In this document: piece by piece, positions 7,862 to 16,335 of the stretch | Numbering within the stretch: the first letter of the stretch is position 1 | Layout: every line of letters starts with the position of its first letter | NCBI GenBank assembly: GCA_963811775.1 | Contig: CAWESO010000007.1 | Span: 81,308-145,307, forward strand | Origin: Chersky-840 sp963811775 | Lineage (GTDB): Bacteria > Actinomycetota > Acidimicrobiia > Acidimicrobiales > UBA8190 | DNA length: 64,000 bases | Reading direction: 5' to 3' | Notes under the pieces: generated by a model | Databases searched by the model: none | Told to the model about the DNA's origin: nothing | The model's input: the letters and a program-made list of their open reading frames with translations, nothing else | Translations under genes and position numbers: made by a program

Positions 7862-9211
7862 ATGAAGTTCCTCGATCGCACTGATGCCGGACGACGCTTG
7901 GCGATGCTGCTCGAGCACCTGCGGGGTCAAGACGTCGTCGTGGTCGGACTCCCCCGGGGCGGGGTGCCGGTGGCCTTTGAGGTGGCCCGAAGCCTCGGCG
8001 CGCCCCTGGATGTGATCGTGGTCCGCAAGCTGGGCGTGCCCTTCCAGCGTGAGCTGGGGATGGGTGCCATCGGAGAAGGAGGGGCGCGCGTCGTCGATAC
8101 GGCGGTTCAGGTCGCGGCCGGCGTGAGCGCCGAAGAACTCGCCGCCGTGGAGGCGAGCGAACGCGCCGAGCTCGATCGCCGGGTGCAGCGGTTCCGAGGT
8201 GCACGCCCCCCGGTTTCCCTGGCGGGGCGCACCGTCGTCGTCGTCGACGACGGCATTGCCACGGGGTCGACAGCCCGAGCCGCCTGTCAGGTGGCCCGAG
8301 CCCGGGGGGCGGCCCGGGTGGTGCTGGCCGTCCCCGTTGCACCCGCCGAGTCGGTAGCGACGCTGAACCGCGACGCCAATGAGGTGGTGTGCATCGAGAT
8401 GCCCGCGAGGTTCCTCGCTATCGGTCAATTCTACGACGACTTCACCCAGACGAGAGACGACGAGGTGGTTGCTCTGCTCGAACGCGCCGCGCTGCAACCG
8501 GCCGCACGGAACGTCCCTCCGACGGCGAGTGGTGACCGCCACCCCTCGGGGGAGGCCGATCCCCCCCTTCGAGACGAGGACGTCGAGGTGCCCGCCGGGC
8601 CGGGCCGGCTCTCGGGACACATGATCGTGCCCGAAGCAGCAAGGGGCATCGTGGTCTTCGCCCACGGGAGCGGCAGCAGCAGGCACAGCCCCCGGAACCG
8701 CTTCGTGGCCTCGGTGCTCAACCGCGCCGGCCTCGCCACCTTGCTCTTCGATCTCCTCACCCCGGAAGAGGAACTCGATCGGGCCAACGTATTCGACATC
8801 GCCCTGCTCGGGAACCGGCTGGTCACGGTGACGCGCTGGCTCCGGACCGATCCGGTGGCCGCAAGGTTGCGCATCGGGTACTTCGGCGCGAGCACCGGAG
8901 CAGCCGCCGCTCTGTGGGCCGCCGGAGAACTCGGCGACGACATCGCCGCCGTCGTCTCCCGGGGAGGGCGCCCCGACCTGGCCGCCGAGAAACTTGCTGC
9001 CGTACTCGCGCCGACGCTCCTCATCGTCGGTAGTCACGACGACGTGGTACTTGAGCTCAATCGCCAAGCACAAGCGCAGTTGCGATGCGAGCACCGGCTC
9101 GAGATCGTCGGGGGCGCGACCCATCTCTTCGAGGAACCGGGCACCCTCGAGGCGGCCGCCGCCTTGGCGAGTGCATGGTTCACCGACCATATGGCCCCGG
9201 TACGGACATGA
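7862..9211 (+). CDS. Phosphoribosyltransferase / alpha-beta hydrolase fusion protein
   Basis: This 449-residue protein joins two enzymes. Residues about 1-215 are a type I phosphoribosyltransferase with the PRPP loop VVVVDDGIATGSTARAA. Residues about 245-445 are a dienelactone-hydrolase-like alpha/beta hydrolase with nucleophile Ser near 344 (GASTG), Asp near 393 (GSHDD) and His near 421 (GATHLFEEPG), so both active sites look intact. The same fusion exists in M. tuberculosis Rv0571c, a DosR-regulon protein. ATG 7862 was chosen for its ribosome site (aggaggtagcc); upstream in-frame codons lack one. A DosR-like box lies 52 nt upstream and the next small gene overlaps by ATGA. The substrates are unknown. 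Confidence 0.85.
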   Translation: MKFLDRTDAGRRLAMLLEHLRGQDVVVVGLPRGGVPVAFEVARSLGAPLDVIVVRKLGVPFQRELGMGAIGEGGARVVDTAVQVAAGVSAEELAAVEASERAELDRRVQRFRGARPPVSLAGRTVVVVDDGIATGSTARAACQVARARGAARVVLAVPVAPAESVATLNRDANEVVCIEMPARFLAIGQFYDDFTQTRDDEVVALLERAALQPAARNVPPTASGDRHPSGEADPPLRDEDVEVPAGPGRLSGHMIVPEAARGIVVFAHGSGSSRHSPRNRFVASVLNRAGLATLLFDLLTPEEELDRANVFDIALLGNRLVTVTRWLRTDPVAARLRIGYFGASTGAAAALWAAGELGDDIAAVVSRGGRPDLAAEKLAAVLAPTLLIVGSHDDVVLELNRQAQAQLRCEHRLEIVGGATHLFEEPGTLEAAAALASAWFTDHMAPVRT

Positions 9212-9450
9212 GCGACATCGACGACTGGCTGCGGGACCACGAGGGCGACCTCGCCGAGATCGCCCGAGTGACCGATGTCGCGTCCGCCCTCGTGCGTTTG
9301 GCCGCGGTACTGGTGCTCGCCGGGATCGAGGACGCCCAGATCGAAGACCAGCTGCAGCACTTGGTCTCGCTCGATGACCAGCGCTACCGGTTGGCGGGGG
9401 CGCCACGCGCCCTGGAGGAGATCCATCGCCTCGCCACGCCACATCCGTGA
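9208..9450 (+). CDS. Small protein coupled to the phosphoribosyltransferase/hydrolase
   Basis: This is an 80-residue acidic helical protein (MSDIDDWLRDHEGDLAEIAR, then LVRLAAVLVLAGIEDAQIED). Its ATG overlaps the previous stop (ATGA at 9208-9211), which argues for co-translation with the fusion enzyme. It has no membrane segment or metal motif. I do not recognise the family. The coupling suggests an accessory or regulatory partner of the upstream enzyme. Confidence 0.55.
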   Translation: MSDIDDWLRDHEGDLAEIARVTDVASALVRLAAVLVLAGIEDAQIEDQLQHLVSLDDQRYRLAGAPRALEEIHRLATPHP

Positions 9451-9492
9451 CCTCGGGGCTGGTTATCGGATTCGCCCCGGGGTGCCTGTCCA

Positions 9493-10842
9493 CTACAGCT
9501 CGGCGCGCTTCGTTCGGGAACCGAGCTCGGCATACACCTCGTCGGTGAGCCGGCGCAGACGCGCCGTAAGTGTCGGGCTGGGCGGCTCCGGGTCCTGGAG
9601 ACGGCGGGCCGGCGCCGGGAGAGCGGCCAGGTCTACCTCGAATCGGGCCCGCGCTGCGGCCAGGGCGGCGACGGGATCGGCCTTCGGTCGCACCCGTCGA
9701 CCCTCGGTCATGACCACCTGCAGGACAGGATCGTTGCCCGAGGGCACGGCTTCGTCCGCCAATCCGAGGTGATCGACGAGACCATCGCCTCGAAACACCT
9801 GCTTCGCACCGGGGAAAGTCTCTTTGCCCGGTGAGAGCTTGGCCACCGGTCGCCCCTCGTAGGACACGAGCTTGTAGGCGCTGTCGAGGTAAGGGGCATC
9901 GGCGGACACCCCGAGGCGCGTCCCCACCCCGACGGCATCGACCGGCGCTCCCTGCTCCACGAGAGCGGCGATGTCGTGCTCGTCGAGACCGCCCGAGACG
10001 AAGATGGCGACTTCGCGGTGCCCGGCATCGTCGAGCACTCGGCGCGTCGCGGTGGCCAGCGAGGCGAGGTCACCGCTGTCGAGGCGGACGCCCACGCCGG
10101 TATGCAGGCCCAGGGCCTCGATCACTTCGATGGCATGGGCAACGCCTTGGAGGGTGTCATAGGTGTCGACGAGGAAGGTGGTGCGCCCCGGAAAATCTTC
10201 TGCGAACGCCTGGAACGCCTTGAGCTCGGTGGCGAACGCCTCGATGTAGCTGTGGGCCATGGTGCCCGCCGGACGCAGACCATAGCGCCGGGCCGCCTCG
10301 ACGTTGCTGGTGGCGGAGAAGCCCACCATCGCCGACACCCGCGCCGCGACCAGTCCCGCCTCGAGGCCCTGGGTGCGGCGAAAGCCGAACTCAACCAGCT
10401 CCACGCGTCCGCGCCCGGCCAGCCAGCACCGGGCCGCCTTGGAGGCGAGTGTCGTCTGGAACGTGATCTGGTTCAAGAGGATGGTCTCGACCAGCTGGGC
10501 TTCGGCGATCGGGGCTGTGACCTCGAGTAGCGGTTCGTCGGCGAAGGCGATCCTCCCTTCGGGGATGGCCCGGACCTCCCCGGTGAAGCGCATTGCCGAG
10601 AAGCTCTCGATGGAGGCGGCGTCGAAGCCCAAGGTGGCGAGGTAGGCGAGATCGCGCTCGTCGAACGAGAACGCCTCAAGGAGGTCGAGACAGTCCTCGA
10701 CCCCGGCCGCCACCAAGAAGCCCCGCTCAGCGGGGAGGCGCCGCACGAACAGGCTGAAGGTAGCCGCGCCCGTCATCTGACGTCGCAGGTAGCTCGCCGC
10801 CATATTGAGCTCGTAGAGATCGGTCAACAACGCCCCGGGCAT
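9493..10842 (-). CDS. pncB: Nicotinate phosphoribosyltransferase
   Basis: This 449-residue enzyme should make nicotinate mononucleotide from nicotinate and PRPP in NAD salvage. Family signatures are LLTDLYELNMAASYLRR at the N-terminus, VELVEFGFRRTQG with the catalytic region, VGFSATSNVEAARRYGL, and the phosphate-binding GVRLDSGDL plus VGVGTRLG near the C-terminal half. A purine-rich site (gaggagagg) precedes the ATG at 10842. It is convergent with the 7862-9450 operon. In M. tuberculosis the homologue PncB2 (Rv0573c) neighbours Rv0571c in the DosR regulon, the same pairing as here. A weak DosR-like sequence lies at 10891-10904. Confidence 0.92.
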   Translation of the reverse strand: MPGALLTDLYELNMAASYLRRQMTGAATFSLFVRRLPAERGFLVAAGVEDCLDLLEAFSFDERDLAYLATLGFDAASIESFSAMRFTGEVRAIPEGRIAFADEPLLEVTAPIAEAQLVETILLNQITFQTTLASKAARCWLAGRGRVELVEFGFRRTQGLEAGLVAARVSAMVGFSATSNVEAARRYGLRPAGTMAHSYIEAFATELKAFQAFAEDFPGRTTFLVDTYDTLQGVAHAIEVIEALGLHTGVGVRLDSGDLASLATATRRVLDDAGHREVAIFVSGGLDEHDIAALVEQGAPVDAVGVGTRLGVSADAPYLDSAYKLVSYEGRPVAKLSPGKETFPGAKQVFRGDGLVDHLGLADEAVPSGNDPVLQVVMTEGRRVRPKADPVAALAAARARFEVDLAALPAPARRLQDPEPPSPTLTARLRRLTDEVYAELGSRTKRAEL

Positions 10843-11165
10843 CGCCTCTCCTCATCATCACCATCATCACCCAGGCCGTCCCCCGGGCGTGCTCCCGGAG
10901 TCACAGGCTCGGGTCCGGGACCGGGGCGCGGGCCGGTGTACGCACCGTCAGATGCGCCAAGACGGCACAACCATGCCCACCGGTGCAGCCGGCCACCCGG
11001 CGCCGCACCCAGTCGCTACGGGCGCATCGAATGGTGGGTGGCGCGGCCGCGATCATGGTCTTCACCCTGCCACCGTCCCCCACGGCATGCCGCTGTCGCA
11101 AGTGCCCAAGGTCACTCGCTCGACGCGACACAGAGTCGGCTGTCGGGAGGGCTCCGCTTCTCCTC
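10843..11165. other. Divergent intergenic region between pncB and the zinc-ribbon gene
   Basis: No gene is recognisable. It contains a short CAT/CAC-rich run just before pncB, a weak box-like sequence at 10891-10904 facing pncB (GTGACTCCGGGAGC on the minus strand), and a second weak one at 11102-11115 (GTGACCTTGGGCAC on the minus strand). Both diverge from the main motif in the right half. Confidence 0.35.
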
Positions 11166-11179
11166 GGGACTTTCGGCCC
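11166..11179 (+). promoter_or_regulatory. DosR-like box upstream of the zinc-ribbon gene
   Basis: The sequence GGGACTTTCGGCCCTAGC ends exactly 35 nt before ATG 11215, the same spacing as at FtsH and at the USP at 34528. The left half GGGACTTT equals the left half of the mycobacterial DosR consensus. Confidence 0.68.
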
Positions 11180-11214
11180 TAGCGGGGATCGGTGGAGGGG
11201 GCCACGCTGGAGGC

Positions 11215-11478
11215 ATGACAGACCACAAGCAGCGCGAGGGGACCCCAGAGGTTGATGAGGTCGAGCGGTCCTTCCATCCGCACATACACCCGCACCCCCA
11301 CGCGGACGTGTGTGAACGGTGCGGGTCCAGCGACAGCGTCCGAAAGAACCTGTGCCATCGGTGTCGAGAGATCCTGCGCGGCGAGGGGAAAGTGATGGCC
11401 CCTGAGCACGCAGAAAAGCCACGCCAGGTGCAGCCCGAACCTCTGCACAGCCCGCCCTGGCGGCGGCGCGGCGCCTAG
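11215..11478 (+). CDS. Small His-rich zinc-ribbon protein
   Basis: This 87-residue hydrophilic protein has a His-rich run (FHPHIHPHPHADV) followed by two CxxC knuckles (CERCGSSDSVRKNLCHRC), a typical zinc ribbon. The tail is Pro/Arg-rich. It has no signal peptide. ATG 11215 follows gctggaggc. The best-placed DosR-like box of the window is 35 nt upstream. I do not recognise a named family; metal binding is strongly suggested, and nucleic-acid or protein binding is only possible. Confidence 0.6.
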   Translation: MTDHKQREGTPEVDEVERSFHPHIHPHPHADVCERCGSSDSVRKNLCHRCREILRGEGKVMAPEHAEKPRQVQPEPLHSPPWRRRGA

Positions 11479-11628
11479 GTGCACGTCGTTCGCACATCGG
11501 GGAATGGACGACGCCACCCGCGACGCGCGTAGAGCCTCTTCCCTGCAACATCTCCGCGGTCCATCGGCTCCAGACCGAGGCACTCGAGAACAGACAGCAC
11601 CACACCCCGCAAGCCCGTCGCCCGAGAT

Positions 11629-11642
11629 AGGACGTTTGACCC
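11629..11642 (+). promoter_or_regulatory. DosR-like box upstream of the first Hsp20 gene
   Basis: The sequence AGGACGTTTGACCCT ends 75 nt before ATG 11718. It differs from consensus at the first base. Confidence 0.5.
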
Positions 11643-11717
11643 TATCCCCACCGTGTCGAGCGACGGATTATGGGGGCAACGGCACCTCGGGTGTGCCGCG
11701 GGGCATTGGAGGAGACG

Positions 11718-12146
11718 ATGGCACTCGTACATCATCACAATCACGTGATCGCGTGGCCGCCTGTCTCATGGCAGCGGTGGCGGCAGTTGTTCGAGTTCGA
11801 CGAAGGTCAAGAGTGGCTCCGGGTGGAGGAGTTCCATGACGGCGACACCCTGGTGGTGCGGGCGGAGTTGCCCGACATCGACCCGGACAAGGACGTCGAG
11901 GTCACCACGACAGGCGGTGTGGTCCGGATCCACGCCCACCGAGAGCAGAAGTCCGATCACAAGGAGAAGCGGGGGTATCGCTCTGAGTTCCGCTACGGCG
12001 AATTCGAGCGTGACATCGCACTTCCCCAGGGTGCCGTGGCAGACGACGTGAAGGCCACTTACAGCAACGGGGTCCTCGAGGTTCGGATCCCGTGCCCGGA
12101 GAAGCCGGAGCCGACCTCCACCAAGGTGCCCGTTACCCGGACGTGA
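11718..12146 (+). CDS. Hsp20/alpha-crystallin small heat-shock protein
   Basis: This 142-residue ATP-independent chaperone has an alpha-crystallin domain from about residue 35 (WLRVEEFHDGDTLVVRAELP) to the signature YSNGVLEVRIPCPEKP near the C-terminus. ATG 11718 follows a strong ribosome site (ggaggagacg); the longer frame from 11670 has none. It is followed after 18 nt by the pyruvate-kinase-like gene and is closely related to the second Hsp20 at 14827 (both have LRVEEF and IDPDKDVEV). A DosR-like box is 75 nt upstream, matching the behaviour of HspX/Acr in mycobacteria. Confidence 0.9.
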   Translation: MALVHHHNHVIAWPPVSWQRWRQLFEFDEGQEWLRVEEFHDGDTLVVRAELPDIDPDKDVEVTTTGGVVRIHAHREQKSDHKEKRGYRSEFRYGEFERDIALPQGAVADDVKATYSNGVLEVRIPCPEKPEPTSTKVPVTRT

Positions 12147-12164
12147 GGGCCGGAAACCACTGCT

Positions 12165-14084
12165 ATGGCCGCCACCGTCGGTCGTGAGAATTCAGAGGTT
12201 GGCCCAGCTGATCGCGTTGCGCGGCTGGCCTGGCGGAAGATCCGGATGATGGCTGCCCGGAACATTTCCGTATTGGAGCGCCAACAGGGAAGTTTCGATC
12301 CTCGCCGGCCCTCGATCAGAGCCAAGCTGGCTGGGCTCGAATCCCTTATGCACCACCGAGAGACGGTCCACGGTGAAGACATTGCCAGTGTCCACGTCGA
12401 CCACCGACAGGATGCAATCAACCTCGTCCACTATCTCACGCTTCGACACCAAGACGTTCGGCAGCTCCAGCGTGAATTGGGAGAGCGTGGCCTGTCGTCG
12501 TTGGGGCGGTGCGAACCTCACGTGCTCGCCACCGTCGAGAGCGTCCGGGCCGCCCTCGACGGGCGCGTACCGCACCTCGGGCCGACCACGCTGAGCTTCG
12601 AGGAGGGACGTAACGCCCTCGACCGCAACACGGATGCCCTTTTTGGCCCCCGACCCCCAGGGAGGGTTCCCCGCATCATGGTGACTCTCCCTACTGAAGC
12701 TGCCGACGACTATTTCCTGGTGCGGCATCTCGTTGCTCGCGGTATGGACGTCGCCCGCATCAACGGAGCTCATGATGATCCAGATCGATGGGAGCGCATG
12801 GCCCGCAACGTGCGCAAGGCTTCCGCCGAGATCGATCGTCCCTGCCGGGTGTCGATGGACCTCCCGGGTCCCAAAATGCGGACCGGCCCACTGTTCGACG
12901 GGCCCCGGGTCGTGAAGCTGCGACCCCAGCGGGACCTGCGGGGTGTGGCGATCAGTCCCGCCTTCGCCACACTCGTGCCCGACTCCACCCCACACCTTCA
13001 AACACAAGCGCTCGGCGTGGATCGGTCGTGGATCGAGCGACGTCACCTGGGAGACGTGATCCACCTCAACGACACCAGGGGCTCGCCGCGTGAGCTACGG
13101 GTGGTCGAGGCCACCCCGAAGCGACTGGTGGTCGAGGTCTGGGACACGACCTACGTCGAAACCGAGACGACGCTGGCTTGCGACGGTGACGTGACCCGAG
13201 TGGGTGTCATGTCGCGCACCCCCCAGTACCACGTGCTATGCGTCGGCGATCTGCTCGCCCTCAGAAATGACTTGGAGCCCGCCGCACCTTGGCGTCACGG
13301 GCAGCCCGGATGTGCTCGAATTGGCTGCACCCTCCCGGCTGCTTTCGAGGCGGCAAAGGTCGGCCAGCGGGTAATCCTCGACGACGGGAAGATGACCGGC
13401 GTGATCGAGGGCGTCGCCGCGAACGAGCTCCGGATCAGGATCCTGACTGGATCGACCCGTGGCTCGCGCCTGCGGGCAGAGAAGGGGATCAACCTCCCCG
13501 ATACCGACCTCCCCGTGGGCGCTGTCACCGACTCCGACCTTCCCCTGCTCGAGGTGGCTGCCACACACGCCGATATGGTGGCAGTGTCGTTCTTGCGCCA
13601 CGAGAGCGACGTCGATCGCGTCCACGAATATCTCCGACGCGTCGGGGCCGAGCACCTCGGGCTCATTCTGAAGATCGAAACCACAGCGGCATTCGCTCGC
13701 CTTCCCGAAATTCTCCTCCATGCCATGCGATCACCCCTCGTAGGCGTCATGATCGCCCGAGGTGATCTGGCTGTCGAAGCGGGCTACGAACGCCTGGCCG
13801 AGGTGCAGGAGGAGATCCTGTGGCTGTGCGAGGCGGCTCACCTACCGGTGATCTGGGCCACCGAGGTGCTTGACCAGCTGGCGCGCACAGGACAGCCGTC
13901 TCGGGCCGAGGTCACCGACGCGGCCATGGCTCAGCGCGCCGAGTGCGTCATGCTCAACAAAGGCCCCCACGTCGATACCGCCATCGTCGTGCTCGACGAC
14001 ATCCTACGACGCATGTCCGGGCATCAGCGCAAGAAGACACCATTGCTCCGGCCCTTGCGTAGTTGGGTCGACGCCAATCCGTAA
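12165..14084 (+). CDS. Pyruvate-kinase-like protein with long N-terminal extension
   Basis: This 639-residue protein has pyruvate kinase motifs from about residue 170 on. Visible are VARINGAHDDPDRW (the RxNxSHG region, Arg near 198), DLPGPKMRTGP, LILKIETTAAF with catalytic Lys and metal Glu, ARGDLAVEAGYERL with metal Asp, and WATEVLDQLARTGQPSRAEV. The first 165 residues are an unrecognised helical extension, and the usual C-terminal allosteric domain appears to be missing or very short. It starts 18 nt after the Hsp20 gene, so the two are probably co-transcribed from the boxed promoter. It could be a true ADP-phosphorylating kinase or a divergent relative. Confidence 0.8.
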   Translation: MAATVGRENSEVGPADRVARLAWRKIRMMAARNISVLERQQGSFDPRRPSIRAKLAGLESLMHHRETVHGEDIASVHVDHRQDAINLVHYLTLRHQDVRQLQRELGERGLSSLGRCEPHVLATVESVRAALDGRVPHLGPTTLSFEEGRNALDRNTDALFGPRPPGRVPRIMVTLPTEAADDYFLVRHLVARGMDVARINGAHDDPDRWERMARNVRKASAEIDRPCRVSMDLPGPKMRTGPLFDGPRVVKLRPQRDLRGVAISPAFATLVPDSTPHLQTQALGVDRSWIERRHLGDVIHLNDTRGSPRELRVVEATPKRLVVEVWDTTYVETETTLACDGDVTRVGVMSRTPQYHVLCVGDLLALRNDLEPAAPWRHGQPGCARIGCTLPAAFEAAKVGQRVILDDGKMTGVIEGVAANELRIRILTGSTRGSRLRAEKGINLPDTDLPVGAVTDSDLPLLEVAATHADMVAVSFLRHESDVDRVHEYLRRVGAEHLGLILKIETTAAFARLPEILLHAMRSPLVGVMIARGDLAVEAGYERLAEVQEEILWLCEAAHLPVIWATEVLDQLARTGQPSRAEVTDAAMAQRAECVMLNKGPHVDTAIVVLDDILRRMSGHQRKKTPLLRPLRSWVDANP

Positions 14085-14727
14085 ATGTTGCCGCGGTCGG
14101 TCGGCTTCACCCTCGGCCCTCGCCAACAGCGCCACACCACTAGGCCACCGCCCGTGATGGGGCTTTCGGCTCTCCACATCGCGCCGAAACGGCTCGCGAG
14201 CAACTTCAGCACTCAACCCGGCCCGGAAACGGGCCAACATCGCTTGTCTGGCCACTGACCATCAGCGTGTCATCAACCCGGGATGAATCATGGCGAGGAC
14301 GCGAGCCCGCCCGCCTCAGCCCTTCACGGGCAAGACGGGCGAACCATCATTCGATTATCGCGACGCTTTCGGAAGCCCCCGAAGCCGACGGGCGGACTCT
14401 CAGCCAAGACGTAGGCGCTTCGACCTTGTGCGGGCCGGGGGAAAAGCCCCAGACAATCGCACCTTTAGGCTCTGAGGAACATCCCGGTAGCTGCTACCAC
14501 CGGACACCTGCGGATCGGCGACTCACAGTTACGTCGCGCATATGACCATTCGCATCACCAAGGGCCTCACCTTCTCCCTCTCGCTGAAGACCTTCTTTCA
14601 AAGGCCCCATCACTTGGTTCAACACCGCTACCGGCCGAGATGTTCCCCGTCTCACAAAGTCGTCGAAGGGAGGCCCGATGCCCCGTCGGGAGCGCGAGAA
14701 AGTGTCAGCAGAACATCCTCGGGATTA
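14085..14727. other. Long intergenic region before the second Hsp20 gene
   Basis: No protein-coding gene or RNA gene is convincing here; the frames opening at 14267 and 14542 lack ribosome sites and domains. The region ends in the DosR-like box at 14728. A partial echo of that box (GACCTTGTGCGGG) occurs near 14425. Confidence 0.4.
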
Positions 14728-14741
14728 GGGACCTTGTGCCC
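14728..14741 (+). promoter_or_regulatory. DosR-like box upstream of the second Hsp20 gene
   Basis: GGGACCTTGTGCCCTG is identical in 15 of 16 bases to the box at 34479 before a USP gene. It ends 85 nt before ATG 14827. Confidence 0.65.
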
Positions 14742-14826
14742 TGGAGTGGGAACGGGATTGGGCGTATTCTGTAATCGGAGCCAGGGTTTTCTGGCTCGAG
14801 AGGGACCGGAAGGAGGTGCAAAGACC

Positions 14827-15255
14827 ATGACGACGCTCGAACGGAGTCACTTTGGGCTTGACCTGACGCGGCCCGAACGGTGGCGTCGGATGTTTGATCA
14901 TTTCGACGCGGACGTCGGAGGCTGGCTGCGGGTAGAGGAGTTTACCGACGCAGACACCCGGGTCGTACGCGCCGAGCTGGCAGGCATCGACCCCGACAAG
15001 GACGTCGAGGTCACCGTCACCGGTGGGATGCTCCACATCCGGGCCGAGCGCACCGAGAAGAAGCAAGACACGTCGAAGGACGGATACCGCAGTGAGTTCC
15101 ACTACGGCACCTTTGAGCGCGATGTCCTGTTGCCCGAGGGTGTGACCGTCGACGACGTGTCGGCGAGCTATACCGACGGCATCTTGGAGGTGCGTGTCCC
15201 AATGCCGAAGCAGACGAAGCCCGAGGTCACGAAGGTGGCCGTATCACACGGCTGA
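14827..15255 (+). CDS. Hsp20/alpha-crystallin small heat-shock protein
   Basis: This 142-residue small heat-shock protein has the alpha-crystallin domain from WLRVEEFTDADTRVVRAEL to YTDGILEVRVPMPKQTKP. ATG 14827 follows aaggaggtgcaaagacc. An in-frame extension back to 14542 lacks a ribosome site and is ignored. It is a paralogue of the 11718 gene, equal in length, sharing the IDPDKDVEVT stretch and the YRSEF.YG.FERD region. The two are separated by the pyruvate-kinase-like gene and 740 nt of non-coding DNA. A hairpin follows the stop. Confidence 0.9.
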   Translation: MTTLERSHFGLDLTRPERWRRMFDHFDADVGGWLRVEEFTDADTRVVRAELAGIDPDKDVEVTVTGGMLHIRAERTEKKQDTSKDGYRSEFHYGTFERDVLLPEGVTVDDVSASYTDGILEVRVPMPKQTKPEVTKVAVSHG

Positions 15256-15277
15256 CATCTCTCGGCACGACGAAAAT

Positions 15278-15301
15278 CGGCGCCCGGCAAGCCGGGCGCC
15301 G
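15278..15301 (+). terminator. Strong GC hairpin after the second Hsp20 gene
   Basis: A perfect 11-bp inverted repeat (CGGCGCCCGGC / GCCGGGCGCCG) with a two-base AA loop lies 22 nt after the Hsp20 stop. No T-run follows, so it would be a non-canonical actinobacterial terminator or an mRNA-stabilising stem. Confidence 0.6.
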
Positions 15302-15382
15302 TGTCGCGCCCGGGCTCGGCCGCCGGCGCTGGGCCTCAGGGGCTCGATTGTCCTCACGGCCGGTTGGCGGCAGAATCGGGCA

Positions 15383-16225
15383 ATGCTCACTCGGTCTTCT
15401 TCCGGTTTCCTGACTCTCCGAGCTGGCCCCGTCCCGACTTCGGTGGAATGTCTCCAGTCAGATGGTTACGTCCTACTCGACAACGTGTTCGCGGAAGATG
15501 AGGTCGCGGCGCTCCGTACCGAGGTCGAACGGGTCTTTGACGAGTTCCCACCCGATGCACGTGGAGACATCCCCGAGTTGGCAGCCCCCTTTCGCTACGA
15601 GATGCTCAACCGGAGCGGCCTCGTCCAGCGGGCCATCGGCCACCCGCGGATCCTCGAGGTCGTCGAGGCTCTCTTGGGGGAGGATTGCCACATCATCGCC
15701 AATACCGCTTGGTGGCAGGCATCGGGCAACAATGACCACCTCGGACGCTTCTGGCACATCGACAGCGGACCGCACGTACCGCGGGATTCCAACGTGCCGT
15801 GGGATGCCCGGATCCCCTATCCCGTTTTTGCCATCGCGACCCACTTGTACCTCTGGGACTGCCCGATCGAGGCTGGCCCCACTGGAGTCATTCCCGGCAG
15901 CCACACGTCGGGGCAAGCTCCACCGATCGACAGGATTGCCGACGACGACCTCGAGTGGGACGGCCGCCAAGCCGTTTCCATCGTCGCCCAAGCAGGTGAC
16001 GTCGCCCTCTTCGTGTCGGACATCTGGCACAGGCGGATGCCACCGGGGCCCGAGGATCCGGGCCGGATGTTCATCCAGTGCCACTACGGGCGGCGGGATA
16101 TCGCCCAACGGATCCGGCCCACATCCTTGGTCAACCATCTCTCGGACGAAGCGCTGGCGCGCGCCCGGACACCGAGAGAGAGGATGCTCGCCGGCCTGCA
16201 TCCGCTCGGCTTTTACGACGGCTGA
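15383..16225 (+). CDS. Phytanoyl-CoA dioxygenase (PhyH) family protein
   Basis: This 280-residue Fe(II)/2-oxoglutarate-dependent oxygenase shows the metal triad as HID in FWHIDSGPHVPRD and a distal His in DIWHRRMPPG, with the 2-oxoglutarate-binding Arg probably in GRMFIQCHYGRRD. The N-terminal CLQSDGYVLLDNVFAEDEV is typical of PhyH proteins. ATG 15383 is the likely start; the frame upstream to 15194 is Arg-rich and overlaps the Hsp20 gene. No close operon partner is seen. The substrate is unknown; the family hydroxylates small molecules and lipids. Confidence 0.8.
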   Translation: MLTRSSSGFLTLRAGPVPTSVECLQSDGYVLLDNVFAEDEVAALRTEVERVFDEFPPDARGDIPELAAPFRYEMLNRSGLVQRAIGHPRILEVVEALLGEDCHIIANTAWWQASGNNDHLGRFWHIDSGPHVPRDSNVPWDARIPYPVFAIATHLYLWDCPIEAGPTGVIPGSHTSGQAPPIDRIADDDLEWDGRQAVSIVAQAGDVALFVSDIWHRRMPPGPEDPGRMFIQCHYGRRDIAQRIRPTSLVNHLSDEALARARTPRERMLAGLHPLGFYDG

Positions 16226-16335
16226 CAGGTGGCGCGCACCCTGGGAGTCCCACCAGGAGTGCCGCTGCGCCTCTCAGGGGTCGTGAAGGCTGCCGGGTCG
16301 AGTTGATCACCGGGCGTCGTGTCCCTCGGGACCCG

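Noticed and set aside
7649..9493. 614-codon minus-strand frame
   Set aside because: It is antisense to the phosphoribosyltransferase/hydrolase gene and shows only shadow composition.
14400..14520. Possible riboswitch or small RNA before the second Hsp20 gene
   Set aside because: Some GC-rich inverted segments occur, but I could not match any known consensus or a stable conserved core.
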